Part shown: in pieces, positions 6,665 to 13,766 of the stretch
How positions within the stretch are numbered: position 1 is the first letter of the stretch
Layout: every line of letters starts with the position of its first letter
Assembly: GCA_936936565.1 (NCBI GenBank)
Contig: CAKZIX010000200.1
Coordinates: 1-19,448 of the forward strand
Length of the DNA: 19,448 nucleotides
From: an uncultured Nocardiaceae bacterium
Lineage (GTDB): Bacteria; Actinomycetota; Actinomycetes; Mycobacteriales; Mycobacteriaceae
Direction: 5' to 3'
Made by a program: the position numbers and the translations under genes
Notes under the pieces: model-generated
Database searches by the model: none
Told to the model about the DNA's origin: nothing
The model's input: the letters and a program-made list of their open reading frames with translations, nothing else

Positions 6665-7855
6665 TCAGCGCCGCAGGGAGTACGGCTCGATCGAACCGCG
6701 CAGCAGGGCGCGGGCGTCGATGCTCTCCGGCTTGTACGACGAGGTGGCCAGCCGCTCGGTCATGACGGCGACCGGATCGTCGAGCTCGACGGCCAGGCCG
6801 AACAGGAACGACCATTCGTGTTCGTCGCTGCCGTAGTAGACGACGGTCTCGAAGTTCTCGTGGAAGCGCTGCCAGGAGCGCTTGAGGGTTTCGTTGCGCC
6901 ACATGGTGGCGCAGCCGGCCTGCACGGAGATGACGCCGCCGGGGGCGAGCAGTGCCTTGCACTTCTGCAGGAATTCCGACTCGTAGAGCCGGTTGTGCTG
7001 GGCGTCCTCGACGCGCTCGTCGGGCAGGTCGATGACGATCACGTCGTAGCCGGGCTCGGCCTTGGCCAGGAAGTCCCAGCCGTCGGCGTAGTGCACGTGC
7101 ACCGGGCCCTTGCCGGCGACGGCGTCGGCCAGCTCGGCCTCGGTGTAGCCGTAGGGGAGGTGGCGAGCGCACAGCTCTACCTCGAGCTGGTCGATGTCGA
7201 CGTGGTCGACGTGGGTGGCGCCTGCGGTCACCGACATCTGCGAGGCGACGCCTTCGCCGGAGCCGACGATCAGGACGCGAGAAACCTTGCGTGCCAACAG
7301 GAACGCCGGAACCATCATCGCTTCGTGGTAGGTGATCTGGGAATACTCGGTGCTCTGGCGGTCGTCGTCGGAGAACAGCGACAGGCCCTGCTTGGAGCGG
7401 GCGATCACCATGTGCTGGAAGGGAGTTCGCGTGTCGACGACGACGTCGTCGAGGTCCCAGATGCGCGTGAGGCCCGTGCCGACGGGCTCTTCGATGCGAT
7501 GGTCGGCGCGACCGCGGTTGATGGTCGAGCGCCGGATGCTGGTGGGGGACAACGCCTCGGCGAGCAGGTCGACGGCCTTCTCTGCGTTGGCTTCGTCGCC
7601 GCAGGTGAAGGCGTCGACGAAGATGTCGCCGCTCTCGGGGTAGGTGTGAATCGATGCGTGCGATTCGCTCAGCAACGCAAGGACGGTCACACCGTGGGGT
7701 TCGAACTGCTTGTGGACAACATCACAGATGGTCGCACCGGCTTTGGTGAGCGACTCGCGCAACGCGGTCTCGAGTTGCGCGAGATCGTTGCACAAGGCGG
7801 CATCAACACCAGCGAATTCGGCCAGCACGTGCCGGCCCGCGAAATCGGACGTCAT
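6665..7855 (-). CDS. Fused S-adenosylmethionine decarboxylase::spermidine synthase
   Basis: A 396-aa two-domain enzyme. Residues 1-118 are a class-1b AdoMet decarboxylase proenzyme: SESHASIHTYPE has the Glu64-Ser65 self-cleavage site that makes the pyruvoyl group, with His70 and Cys85 at the spacing of the T. maritima catalytic residues. Residues 126-396 are an aminopropyltransferase: PFQHMVI (145-151), TYHEAM (175-180), the AdoMet-binding VLIVGSGEG (194-202), acidic DIDQLE (220-225) and DLPDE (276-280), which supplies the catalytic Asp. The predicted role is to decarboxylate AdoMet and transfer its aminopropyl group to putrescine, giving spermidine. The ATG at 7855 overlaps the decarboxylase stop as ATGA, so translation is coupled. 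The frame is open further upstream, but that is shadow of the neighbouring gene. Confidence 0.92.
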   Translation of the reverse strand: MTSDFAGRHVLAEFAGVDAALCNDLAQLETALRESLTKAGATICDVVHKQFEPHGVTVLALLSESHASIHTYPESGDIFVDAFTCGDEANAEKAVDLLAEALSPTSIRRSTINRGRADHRIEEPVGTGLTRIWDLDDVVVDTRTPFQHMVIARSKQGLSLFSDDDRQSTEYSQITYHEAMMVPAFLLARKVSRVLIVGSGEGVASQMSVTAGATHVDHVDIDQLEVELCARHLPYGYTEAELADAVAGKGPVHVHYADGWDFLAKAEPGYDVIVIDLPDERVEDAQHNRLYESEFLQKCKALLAPGGVISVQAGCATMWRNETLKRSWQRFHENFETVVYYGSDEHEWSFLFGLAVELDDPVAVMTERLATSSYKPESIDARALLRGSIEPYSLRR

Positions 7856-8958
7856 GTGGAACTCACTATCTGTACGGAGAGCGGGGGAAAACCGTTGAAC
7901 GACACCGACGAATAGCTTGCGGTGTAGGCGCCGGTGTCGAGGATCTCGAGCCAGTCGCCTGCCTGCAAGGTGGTCGGCAGGAGGACGCGTGTGCGCTGAT
8001 AGAGCACGTCGTCGCCGTCGCACGTCGGTCCGGCCACCACCGCCTCGTCCACGGGGTCGCCGTCGCGTGCTGTTCTGAATCTATATGCGATGTACTCGTT
8101 TTCGGTCTCGGCGAGACCGTTGTAGCGGCCGACGTCGAGGTACACCCAACGACGGCCGTCCGGTGCAGTTCGCACGCTGACGACTTCGGCATGGATGACG
8201 CCCGCCGATCCGACGAGCGCGCGCCCAGGCTCGACGACGAGTTCCGTTGGCTGCGTGAAATATTCGTCCATGCTAGCACGAATTGTCACGCAGAATTCAC
8301 TTAACGGAAGTGCTTCGTTCACGTACGAGATGGGAAGTCCGCCGCCCACATTGACGGTGCGCACCGGAATATTCTTGTCCGCCAAGGTTTTTGCGATCTC
8401 GGCGGCCTGCGAGATGCCGATCCGCCACGCTGCGGGATCGAGCTGTTGGGAGCCCGTATGGAAGTACGGACCGGCCGGCACGAGCCCGAGATCGGCTGCC
8501 CGGGTGAGCAGCCGCGCGGCCTCGGCCGGACTGCAGCCGAACTTGGTTCCGAACGGCGTCGTCGACGCCGGCGCTGCCGCGAGGAACCGGCATTCGACCT
8601 CGGAGCCCGGCGCCAGCCGGGCGATGTTGTCCAGATCTGCCTCGGTGTCGCAGGCATACCGGCGCACGCCCCACGCAAACGCCGTCGCGACGTCGGCAGC
8701 CTTCTTGATCGTGTTGCCGTAGCACAACTTTCGGGGGTCGACGCCGAGCTGCAGACACAGCTCGATTTCACCGATGCTGGCGACGTCGAACTCTGCGCCC
8801 AGCTCGTCGAGCAGGGCGACGATCTCCGGCATCGGCGCCGCCTTCACGGCGAACCGAATCCGGACGGTCCGGGCGGACCCGGACAGCGCGGCATCGAGTG
8901 CGCGGTAGTTCTCGCGCACTCGGCTCATATCGAGAACAAGTCGAGGCGATGCGGGCAT
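7852..8958 (-). CDS. PLP-dependent ornithine-type decarboxylase (alanine-racemase fold)
   Basis: A 368-aa fold-III decarboxylase. The Schiff-base lysine is Lys39 in RFAVKAAP. FHTGSQ, a GGG loop (VNVGGGLP) and VEPGRA bind the PLP phosphate. The C-terminal active site contributed to the partner subunit has Cys313-Asp314 in GPTCDGDD and Tyr345 in TGAYTASY. Its size fits ornithine or lysine/ornithine decarboxylases rather than the longer diaminopimelate decarboxylase. With the spermidine-forming fusion enzyme directly downstream, ornithine to putrescine is the best prediction; lysine to cadaverine is possible. ATG at 8958 is preceded by GGAACGAG, which is part of a small hairpin. The gap to the upstream DUF2631 gene is 41 bp, so the three genes probably form one operon. 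Confidence 0.92.
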   Translation of the reverse strand: MPASPRLVLDMSRVRENYRALDAALSGSARTVRIRFAVKAAPMPEIVALLDELGAEFDVASIGEIELCLQLGVDPRKLCYGNTIKKAADVATAFAWGVRRYACDTEADLDNIARLAPGSEVECRFLAAAPASTTPFGTKFGCSPAEAARLLTRAADLGLVPAGPYFHTGSQQLDPAAWRIGISQAAEIAKTLADKNIPVRTVNVGGGLPISYVNEALPLSEFCVTIRASMDEYFTQPTELVVEPGRALVGSAGVIHAEVVSVRTAPDGRRWVYLDVGRYNGLAETENEYIAYRFRTARDGDPVDEAVVAGPTCDGDDVLYQRTRVLLPTTLQAGDWLEILDTGAYTASYSSVSFNGFPPLSVQIVSST

Positions 8959-8968
8959 GACAAATTCA

Positions 8969-8986
8969 CTCGTTCCGGCGAACGAG
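8969..8986 (-). promoter_or_regulatory. Hairpin covering the decarboxylase ribosome-binding site
   Basis: On the minus strand CTCGTTC-GCCG-GAACGAG forms a perfect 7-bp stem with a 4-nt loop. Its 3' arm contains the only purine-rich candidate ribosome site (GGAACGAG), 10 nt before the ATG. Folding would mask translation initiation; a DNA operator is the alternative. The effect is inferred, the palindrome is seen. Confidence 0.45.
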
Positions 8987-8999
8987 GTGCGCGGGCGCT

Positions 9000-9266
9000 C
9001 TATCGCGGCTTACCGCGCGTGACGATGTCGTAGATCAAGATCGCGGCCAGCAGGCCGGCGAACCCGACGAGGTAGAGATCCTCGACACGACCGTGATGAT
9101 TGCCGATCAGCATTGCCAGCAGACCGATCACGACGAACCAGCCGGCGGCGCGGAACGCCTTCGGCGACTCACCGCTCCAGCCCCAGGCAGCGGAAGGAAC
9201 CTCGGAAGTGTCGACGCGACCCGCAACAACGGGTTTGTTCTTGGCTGACTGCAGCTCCGTGGCCAC
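9000..9266 (-). CDS. DUF2631 small membrane protein
   Basis: An 88-aa protein, GTG start at 9266 with an excellent AAGGAG ribosome site 7 nt upstream, which fixes this start inside a much longer open frame. Residues 1-38 are polar and soluble, with AAWGWSGESP at 26-35 typical of DUF2631. Two membrane helices follow at about 42-55 (GWFVVIGLLAMLIG) and 64-82 (LYLVGFAGLLAAILIYDIV), with the short loop NHHGRVED between. M. tuberculosis Rv2876 is a remembered relative, also near dxr. The function is unknown. Here it precedes the polyamine genes by 41 bp and is probably transcribed with them. Confidence 0.85.
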   Translation of the reverse strand: MATELQSAKNKPVVAGRVDTSEVPSAAWGWSGESPKAFRAAGWFVVIGLLAMLIGNHHGRVEDLYLVGFAGLLAAILIYDIVTRGKPR

Positions 9267-9315
9267 GATTCGCTCCTTCGCACTGTCGGGCGGGCATTCG
9301 ACTGAATATCGTGTC

Positions 9316-9334
9316 ATACGACCGGACGTCGTAT
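9316..9334. promoter_or_regulatory. Palindrome upstream of the DUF2631-polyamine operon, possible operator
   Basis: ATACGAC (9316-9322) and GTCGTAT (9328-9334) are perfect 7-bp inverted arms separated by 5 bp. The centre lies about 60 bp before the DUF2631 start, where promoter elements of the minus-strand operon are expected. Size and symmetry suit a dimeric repressor such as a TetR- or GntR-type protein; no such gene is in the window. It could also terminate the DUF1990 gene, whose stop codon is 13 bp away. Confidence 0.4.
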
Positions 9335-9346
9335 CCAACCAGCCCG

Positions 9347-9856
9347 TTAACGTCGGACGGCGGCTATGTAGCGCCGAGCCATCGAGCGTTGGATCAACCG
9401 AACCGCCGGGCCGCCGGCGCGCGTGAACCATCGTCCGGGCCGGGAGAACGCGGCGACGGTGACCACCACGGCATCGCCGCGGCGTTCGACAACGAACAGT
9501 TCCTCGCCGCTTTCGGGATGCCCCGGCAGCGTGCCGTAGGCGAAGCCACGCCGGTTCGGTTCGTCGACGACGTAGACCACCCGGCACGGGAACCGGAACG
9601 GCCCCAGCCGCAGCAGCAGCACGGTGCCGGGCGCGGCCACCGGGGTGCCGGCCTGTACGCGCAGTCCCGCTCCACGCTGCATGGCGTAACCCAGGATCGC
9701 CGTGCCGACCCGCTCGAAAAGTTCTGTGCCGGTGCCGATCTCCTGATCGACGCGGAAGACGTGATAGCCGTGCGGCGGAGTCGTCCGGGTCGCGCCGACC
9801 GCAGGATAGGTGAACGGTGCCTCGGCATAGTCGGCCAGTCGACGGTGCGAGTTCAC
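9347..9856 (-). CDS. DUF1990 family protein
   Basis: A 169-aa protein, GTG start at 9856, cytoplasmic, with no signal or membrane segment. Family marks are the N-terminal LADYAEAPFTYPAVGATR (7-24), GYHVFRVDQEIGTGTELFERV (30-50, quoted here only as the conserved central block), CRVVYVVDEPNRRGFAYGTL (91-110) and the strongly conserved LPGHPESGEELFVV (110-123), followed by FSRPGRWFTR (138-147). DUF1990 proteins are widespread in actinobacteria with no established reaction. The gene is divergent from dxr with 28 bp between the start codons, so the two must share a very compact promoter region. Confidence 0.85.
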   Translation of the reverse strand: MNSHRRLADYAEAPFTYPAVGATRTTPPHGYHVFRVDQEIGTGTELFERVGTAILGYAMQRGAGLRVQAGTPVAAPGTVLLLRLGPFRFPCRVVYVVDEPNRRGFAYGTLPGHPESGEELFVVERRGDAVVVTVAAFSRPGRWFTRAGGPAVRLIQRSMARRYIAAVRR

Positions 9857-9884
9857 GCTGTCGAGGATAGGGAACAATGAGCGG

Positions 9885-11015
9885 GTGCCCGTTTCCGTAC
9901 TTCTGCTCGGCAGCACCGGTTCCATCGGTACCCAGGCGCTCGAGGTGATCGCCGAACACCCCGACATGTTCCGGGTGGTCGGGCTCGCCGCCGGCGGCGG
10001 CCAACCCGACCTGCTGGCCAGGCAGATGCGTGCGACCGGCGTGACCAACGTTGCGGTCGCAGACCCGGCGACCACCCTCGAGGTGCCGCTGAAGGGGCCG
10101 GGCGCCGTCACCGAACTGGTGCGGCGCACCGAAGCCGACGTGGTGCTCAACGCGCTCGTCGGCTCGCTCGGGCTCGAACCCACGCTCGCCGCCCTGGAGT
10201 CCGGCGCCCGACTGGCACTGGCCAACAAGGAATCGCTCGTCGCGGGCGGCTCGCTGGTATTGAAGGCCGCGCAGCCGGGTCAGCTGGTGCCCGTCGACTC
10301 CGAACACTCGGCGATGGCGCAGTGCCTGCGTTCGGGAGCCGCCGCAGAAGTGGACCGCATCGTGCTCACCGCCTCGGGCGGACCGTTCCGCGGCTGGCAG
10401 ACCGCCGACCTCGAGTTCGTCAACCCGGCCCAGGCCAAAGCGCATCCCACCTGGTCGATGGGCGTGATGAACACGCTCAACAGCGCCACCCTGGTGAACA
10501 AGGGGCTCGAACTGATCGAGACGCACCTGCTGTTCGGCGTGCCCTACGACCACATCGACGTCGTGGTGCATCCGCAGTCGATCGTGCACTCGATGGTCAC
10601 CTTCACCGACGGCTCCACCATCGCCCAGGCCAGCCCGCCCACCATGAAACTGCCGATCGCGCTCGCGCTGGGCTGGCCGGACCGAGTACCGAACGCCATC
10701 ACGCCGCTGGATTTCAGCAAGGCCTCGAGCTGGGACTTCGAGCCGCTCGACCATGTGGTTTTCCCCGCCGTCGAGCTCGCGCGCCGCGCCGGGCAGACCG
10801 GCGGCTGCCACACCGCCATCTACAACGCCGCCAACGAAATCGCCGCCGAAGCGTTTCTCGACGAGACCGTCGGATTCCCGGCGATCGTGCGCACCGTCGA
10901 GCGGGTTCTCGACGATGCGGGCGAGTGGACCGGCGAACCGGCTACCTTGGACGATGTACTCGCCGCCGACAGCTGGGCGCGGGAACGCGCACGCACGCTG
11001 ATCAAGGAGGGTTAG
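9885..11015 (+). CDS. dxr: 1-deoxy-D-xylulose-5-phosphate reductoisomerase
   Basis: A 376-aa enzyme of the MEP isoprenoid pathway, converting DXP to 2-C-methyl-D-erythritol 4-phosphate with NADPH. The cofactor loop LGSTGSIGTQ is at residues 8-17, LANKESLV at 112-119, metal/substrate ligands Asp138-Ser139-Glu140 in PVDSEHS, the substrate loop SGGPFRGW near 164-171, HPTWSMG near 187-193 and Glu209 in LVNKGLE. HPQSIVHSMV lies further on. Start GTG 9885 gives MPVSVLLLGSTG, a little shorter at the N-terminus than the M. tuberculosis enzyme. The ATG at 9877 is out of frame. The gene leads the dxr-rip1-ispG block; rip1 begins 6 bp after its stop. Confidence 0.97.
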   Translation: MPVSVLLLGSTGSIGTQALEVIAEHPDMFRVVGLAAGGGQPDLLARQMRATGVTNVAVADPATTLEVPLKGPGAVTELVRRTEADVVLNALVGSLGLEPTLAALESGARLALANKESLVAGGSLVLKAAQPGQLVPVDSEHSAMAQCLRSGAAAEVDRIVLTASGGPFRGWQTADLEFVNPAQAKAHPTWSMGVMNTLNSATLVNKGLELIETHLLFGVPYDHIDVVVHPQSIVHSMVTFTDGSTIAQASPPTMKLPIALALGWPDRVPNAITPLDFSKASSWDFEPLDHVVFPAVELARRAGQTGGCHTAIYNAANEIAAEAFLDETVGFPAIVRTVERVLDDAGEWTGEPATLDDVLAADSWARERARTLIKEG

Positions 11016-11021
11016 AGCCGC

Positions 11022-12230
11022 ATGCTCTTCGCGTTGGGGGTGATGCTGTTCGCCCTCGGAATCGTGGCATCCGTGGCGCTGCACGAGTGCGGGCACATGT
11101 GGGCGGCGCAACGGCTGGGCATGAAGGTGCGCCGGTACTTCGTCGGCTTCGGCCCCACGATCTTCTCGTGGCGCCGCGGCGAAACCGAGTACGGCCTGAA
11201 GGCGCTGCCGCTCGGCGGGTTCTGTGACATCGCGGGCATGACGGCGCTCGACGAGCTCGCACCCGACGAGGTGGACCGCGCCATGTACCGGCAAAAGCCG
11301 TGGAAGCGCGTCGTCGTGATGTCCGCCGGGATCGGCATGAACTTCGTGCTCGGCATCGTGCTGATCTTCGTGCTGGCCGTGGGCTGGGGCCTGCCCGACC
11401 TGACGCCGACCGATCGCGCGCTCGTCGGCTCGGTGAGTTGCGTGGCGCCGCAGAACCTCGACGGCACCCTGGGCGAATGCAGCGGCGAGGGCCCCGCGCA
11501 GCGCGCCGGCATCCAGCCCGGCGACATCGTCGTCGCGGTGAACGGCGCCGCCACCCCGACGTGGCGCGACGTCGTCACCAAGACCCAATCCCTCTCCGGC
11601 CCAACCGAATTCACCATCGAACGAGACGGCCGCGAGCAACAGCTGACGGTCGACGTGGCGCAGGTGCAGCGCGCCGTGCGCCCGGCACCGAATGCCGAAC
11701 CCGAGCTCAAACAGGTCGGTGCCATCGGCATCGGACTGTCCGACCAGATCACGCACTACAACATGCTCACCGCGATCCCGGGCACCCTGTCGTTCACCGG
11801 CGACATGTTCGTCAAGACCGCACAGGGCCTGGCGCAGATGCCGATGAAGGTGGCGGCCCTGTGGGACGCGGTCACCGGCGGCGAACGCGATCCGGAAACC
11901 CCGGTCAGCGTCTACGGCGCCAGCGTGATCGGCGGCGAAGCGGCCGACGCCGGACTGTGGGAACTGTTCGTGCTGCTGCTGGCCAGTCTCAACTTCTTCC
12001 TCGGCGCCTTCAACCTGCTGCCGCTGCTGCCGTTGGACGGCGGGCACATCGCGATCGTCGCCTTCGAGAAGGTGCGCGACTGGTTCCGCTCGCGGCGCGG
12101 ACTGCTGCCGGGCCCGCCCGTCGACTACACGAAACTGCTGCCGGCCACCTACGTCGTCATCGTCCTCGGTGGTGCGTACATGCTGCTCACCCTCGCCGCC
12201 GACATCATCAACCCCATCAGCATCCGTTAA
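11022..12230 (+). CDS. rip1: Site-2 membrane metalloprotease
   Basis: A 402-aa intramembrane zinc protease of the RseP/Rip1 class, which clips membrane-bound anti-sigma factors during envelope stress. The zinc motif HECGH (21-25) lies in the first membrane helix; the second zinc site, LPLDGGH with Asp339, is near the C-terminus. CFD-type RRYFVGFGP and LPLGGFCDIAGM are typical of actinobacterial Rip1. A PDZ domain occupies roughly 135-215 (CSGEGPAQRAGIQPGDIVVAVNG is its ligand-groove region, residues about 150-172 in outline). Helices also lie at about 105-125, 308-330 and 372-395. ATG at 11022 follows dxr by 6 bp, with AGGAGG at 11006-11011, so it is cotranscribed with dxr. The length matches Rv2869c. 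Confidence 0.96.
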   Translation: MLFALGVMLFALGIVASVALHECGHMWAAQRLGMKVRRYFVGFGPTIFSWRRGETEYGLKALPLGGFCDIAGMTALDELAPDEVDRAMYRQKPWKRVVVMSAGIGMNFVLGIVLIFVLAVGWGLPDLTPTDRALVGSVSCVAPQNLDGTLGECSGEGPAQRAGIQPGDIVVAVNGAATPTWRDVVTKTQSLSGPTEFTIERDGREQQLTVDVAQVQRAVRPAPNAEPELKQVGAIGIGLSDQITHYNMLTAIPGTLSFTGDMFVKTAQGLAQMPMKVAALWDAVTGGERDPETPVSVYGASVIGGEAADAGLWELFVLLLASLNFFLGAFNLLPLLPLDGGHIAIVAFEKVRDWFRSRRGLLPGPPVDYTKLLPATYVVIVLGGAYMLLTLAADIINPISIR

Positions 12231-12280
12231 TCGGCCTCGCTGCGCTCGGCGGGCTCGCGCGCTTCCCGCCCGGTCTTCCT

Positions 12281-12389
12281 CCGGTCGCACTCGCTGCGCT
12301 CGTGAGCGCTCCCTGCGTCCAGACCGGGCGACGCGCGCGAGCCGCCCGGTCGCACTCGCTGCGCTCGTGAGCGCTCCCTACGTCCAGAC
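12281..12389. repeat. Duplicated 44-bp element between rip1 and ispG
   Basis: Copies 12281-12324 and 12346-12389 begin CCGGTCGCACTCGCTGCGCT and match at 43 of 44 bases; the only change is G to A in CCCT(G/A)CG. The copies are offset by 65 bp. The core CTCGCTGCGCTCG also appears a third time at 12236-12248. The palindrome GAGCGCTC lies inside each copy. The 296-bp gap to ispG holds no gene. It looks like a dispersed actinobacterial intergenic repeat that has been duplicated in place. Confidence 0.9.
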
Positions 12390-12474
12390 GCGGCGACGCG
12401 CCGCTCACGGCTCGGGCGGTCGAGTGGTGCCGTGAGATTGCCGACCAACATGTGTCGGCCGGCTGGTACGGGGC

Positions 12475-12480
12475 TACCAT
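12475..12480 (+). promoter_or_regulatory. Candidate -10 element for ispG
   Basis: TACCAT fits the actinobacterial TAnnnT -10 pattern and lies about 46 bp before the GTG start of ispG, leaving a leader of roughly 40 nt that carries the ribosome site. An 8-bp inverted repeat, ATTGCCGA (12437-12444) with TCGGCAAT (12480-12487), brackets this stretch and could be an operator. No clear -35 is seen. The long repeat-filled gap after rip1 makes a separate promoter for ispG plausible. Confidence 0.3.
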
Positions 12481-12526
12481 CGGCAATGGATCGCCCAATC
12501 TGCCACCGAAAGAAGGCGCACCTTCC

Positions 12527-13729
12527 GTGACGAGCACAGTGACAAAGTCGCTCGGCGAGCCTCGCTCCGTCGGTCTCGGCATGCCGACGTTGAATCCCGA
12601 TACCGCCGCCCCGGCCGCGGTGCTCGCGCCCCGCCGCCCGACCCGTCAGCTGATGGTCGGCGCCGTCGGCGTCGGCAGCGACTTCCCGGTGTCGGTGCAG
12701 TCGATGACCACCACCAAGACGCACGACATCAACGCCACGTTGCAGCAGATCGCCGAACTGACCGCGTCGGGCTGCGACATCGTGCGGGTGGCGTGTCCGC
12801 GTCAGGAGGACGCCGACGCGCTGGCGACGATCGCGAAGAAGAGCTCCATCCCGGTCATCGCCGACATCCACTTCCAGCCGCGCTACATTTTCGCGGCCAT
12901 CGACGCCGGCTGCGCCGCCGTGCGCGTCAACCCGGGCAACATCAAGGAGTTCGACGGGCGCGTCAAGGAAGTTGCCAAGGCCGCCGGCGACGCAGGCATC
13001 CCGATTCGCATCGGCGTCAACGCCGGCTCGCTGGATCCGCGGCTGCTGCAGAAGTACGGCAAGGCCACCCCGGAGGCGCTCGTGGAGTCCGCGCTGTGGG
13101 AGGCCGGGCTGTTCGAAGAGCACGGCTACGGCGACATCAAGATCTCGGTCAAGCACAACGACCCGGTGATCATGGTCGAGGCGTACCGTCAGCTCGCGGC
13201 GCAGTGCAACTACCCGCTGCACCTGGGTGTCACCGAGGCCGGTCCGGCATTCCAGGGCACCATCAAGTCGGCGGTGGCGTTCGGTGCGCTGCTCGGCGAA
13301 GGCATCGGCGACACCATTCGGGTCTCGCTGAGCGCTCCGCCCGCCGAAGAGGTGAAGGTCGGCAACCAGATCCTGCAGTCGCTGAACCTGCGCCCGCGCA
13401 AGCTCGAAATCGTGTCCTGCCCGTCGTGTGGACGGGCCCAGGTGGACGTGTACACCCTGGCCAACGAGGTGAGCGCCGGACTGGAGGGGCTCGAGGTGCC
13501 GCTGCGCGTCGCGGTCATGGGCTGTGTGGTGAACGGTCCGGGCGAGGCCCGCGAGGCCGATCTCGGTGTCGCCTCCGGCAACGGCAAGGGCCAGATCTTC
13601 GTCAAGGGTGAAGTCATCAAGACGGTGCCCGAGGCCAAGATCGTCGAGACGCTCATCGAGGAAGCCATGCGCATCGCCGAGGAGATGGGCGAGGCCGAGG
13701 GCGCGCCGACGGTGACCGTATCGGGATAG
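12527..13729 (+). CDS. ispG: 4-hydroxy-3-methylbut-2-en-1-yl diphosphate synthase
   Basis: A 400-aa iron-sulfur enzyme (GcpE) that reduces ME-cyclodiphosphate to HMBPP, a late step of the MEP pathway begun by dxr. The N-terminal TIM-barrel part has VGSDFPVSVQSMTTTKTHD (49-67), RVACPRQEDADAL and DIHFQPRYIF (113-122). The C-terminal 4Fe-4S domain has Cys298 and Cys301 in SCPSCGR, Cys333 in MGCVVNGPGE and the conserved Glu340. The frame is open from 12452, but GTG 12527 was chosen because AGAAGG lies 11 nt upstream and the extra residues are unlike the family. The N-terminus before VGVG is about 14 residues longer than remembered for Rv2868c. Confidence 0.97.
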   Translation: MTSTVTKSLGEPRSVGLGMPTLNPDTAAPAAVLAPRRPTRQLMVGAVGVGSDFPVSVQSMTTTKTHDINATLQQIAELTASGCDIVRVACPRQEDADALATIAKKSSIPVIADIHFQPRYIFAAIDAGCAAVRVNPGNIKEFDGRVKEVAKAAGDAGIPIRIGVNAGSLDPRLLQKYGKATPEALVESALWEAGLFEEHGYGDIKISVKHNDPVIMVEAYRQLAAQCNYPLHLGVTEAGPAFQGTIKSAVAFGALLGEGIGDTIRVSLSAPPAEEVKVGNQILQSLNLRPRKLEIVSCPSCGRAQVDVYTLANEVSAGLEGLEVPLRVAVMGCVVNGPGEAREADLGVASGNGKGQIFVKGEVIKTVPEAKIVETLIEEAMRIAEEMGEAEGAPTVTVSG

Positions 13730-13766
13730 GCAGACGCGGCCAGCGGTTTCGTGGCAGGCTGGTCCT

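Noticed and set aside
7856..8023. Longer N-terminus for the fusion enzyme
   Set aside because: The extra residues are Arg/His-rich shadow of the decarboxylase gene, and the ATGA overlap plus the AdoMet decarboxylase domain start both support 7855.
9267..12290. Very long minus-strand open frame continuous with the DUF2631 gene
   Set aside because: It runs antisense to dxr and rip1, has no domain-like content, and arises from G+C-biased third positions. The AAGGAG site at the GTG of 9266 marks the true DUF2631 start.
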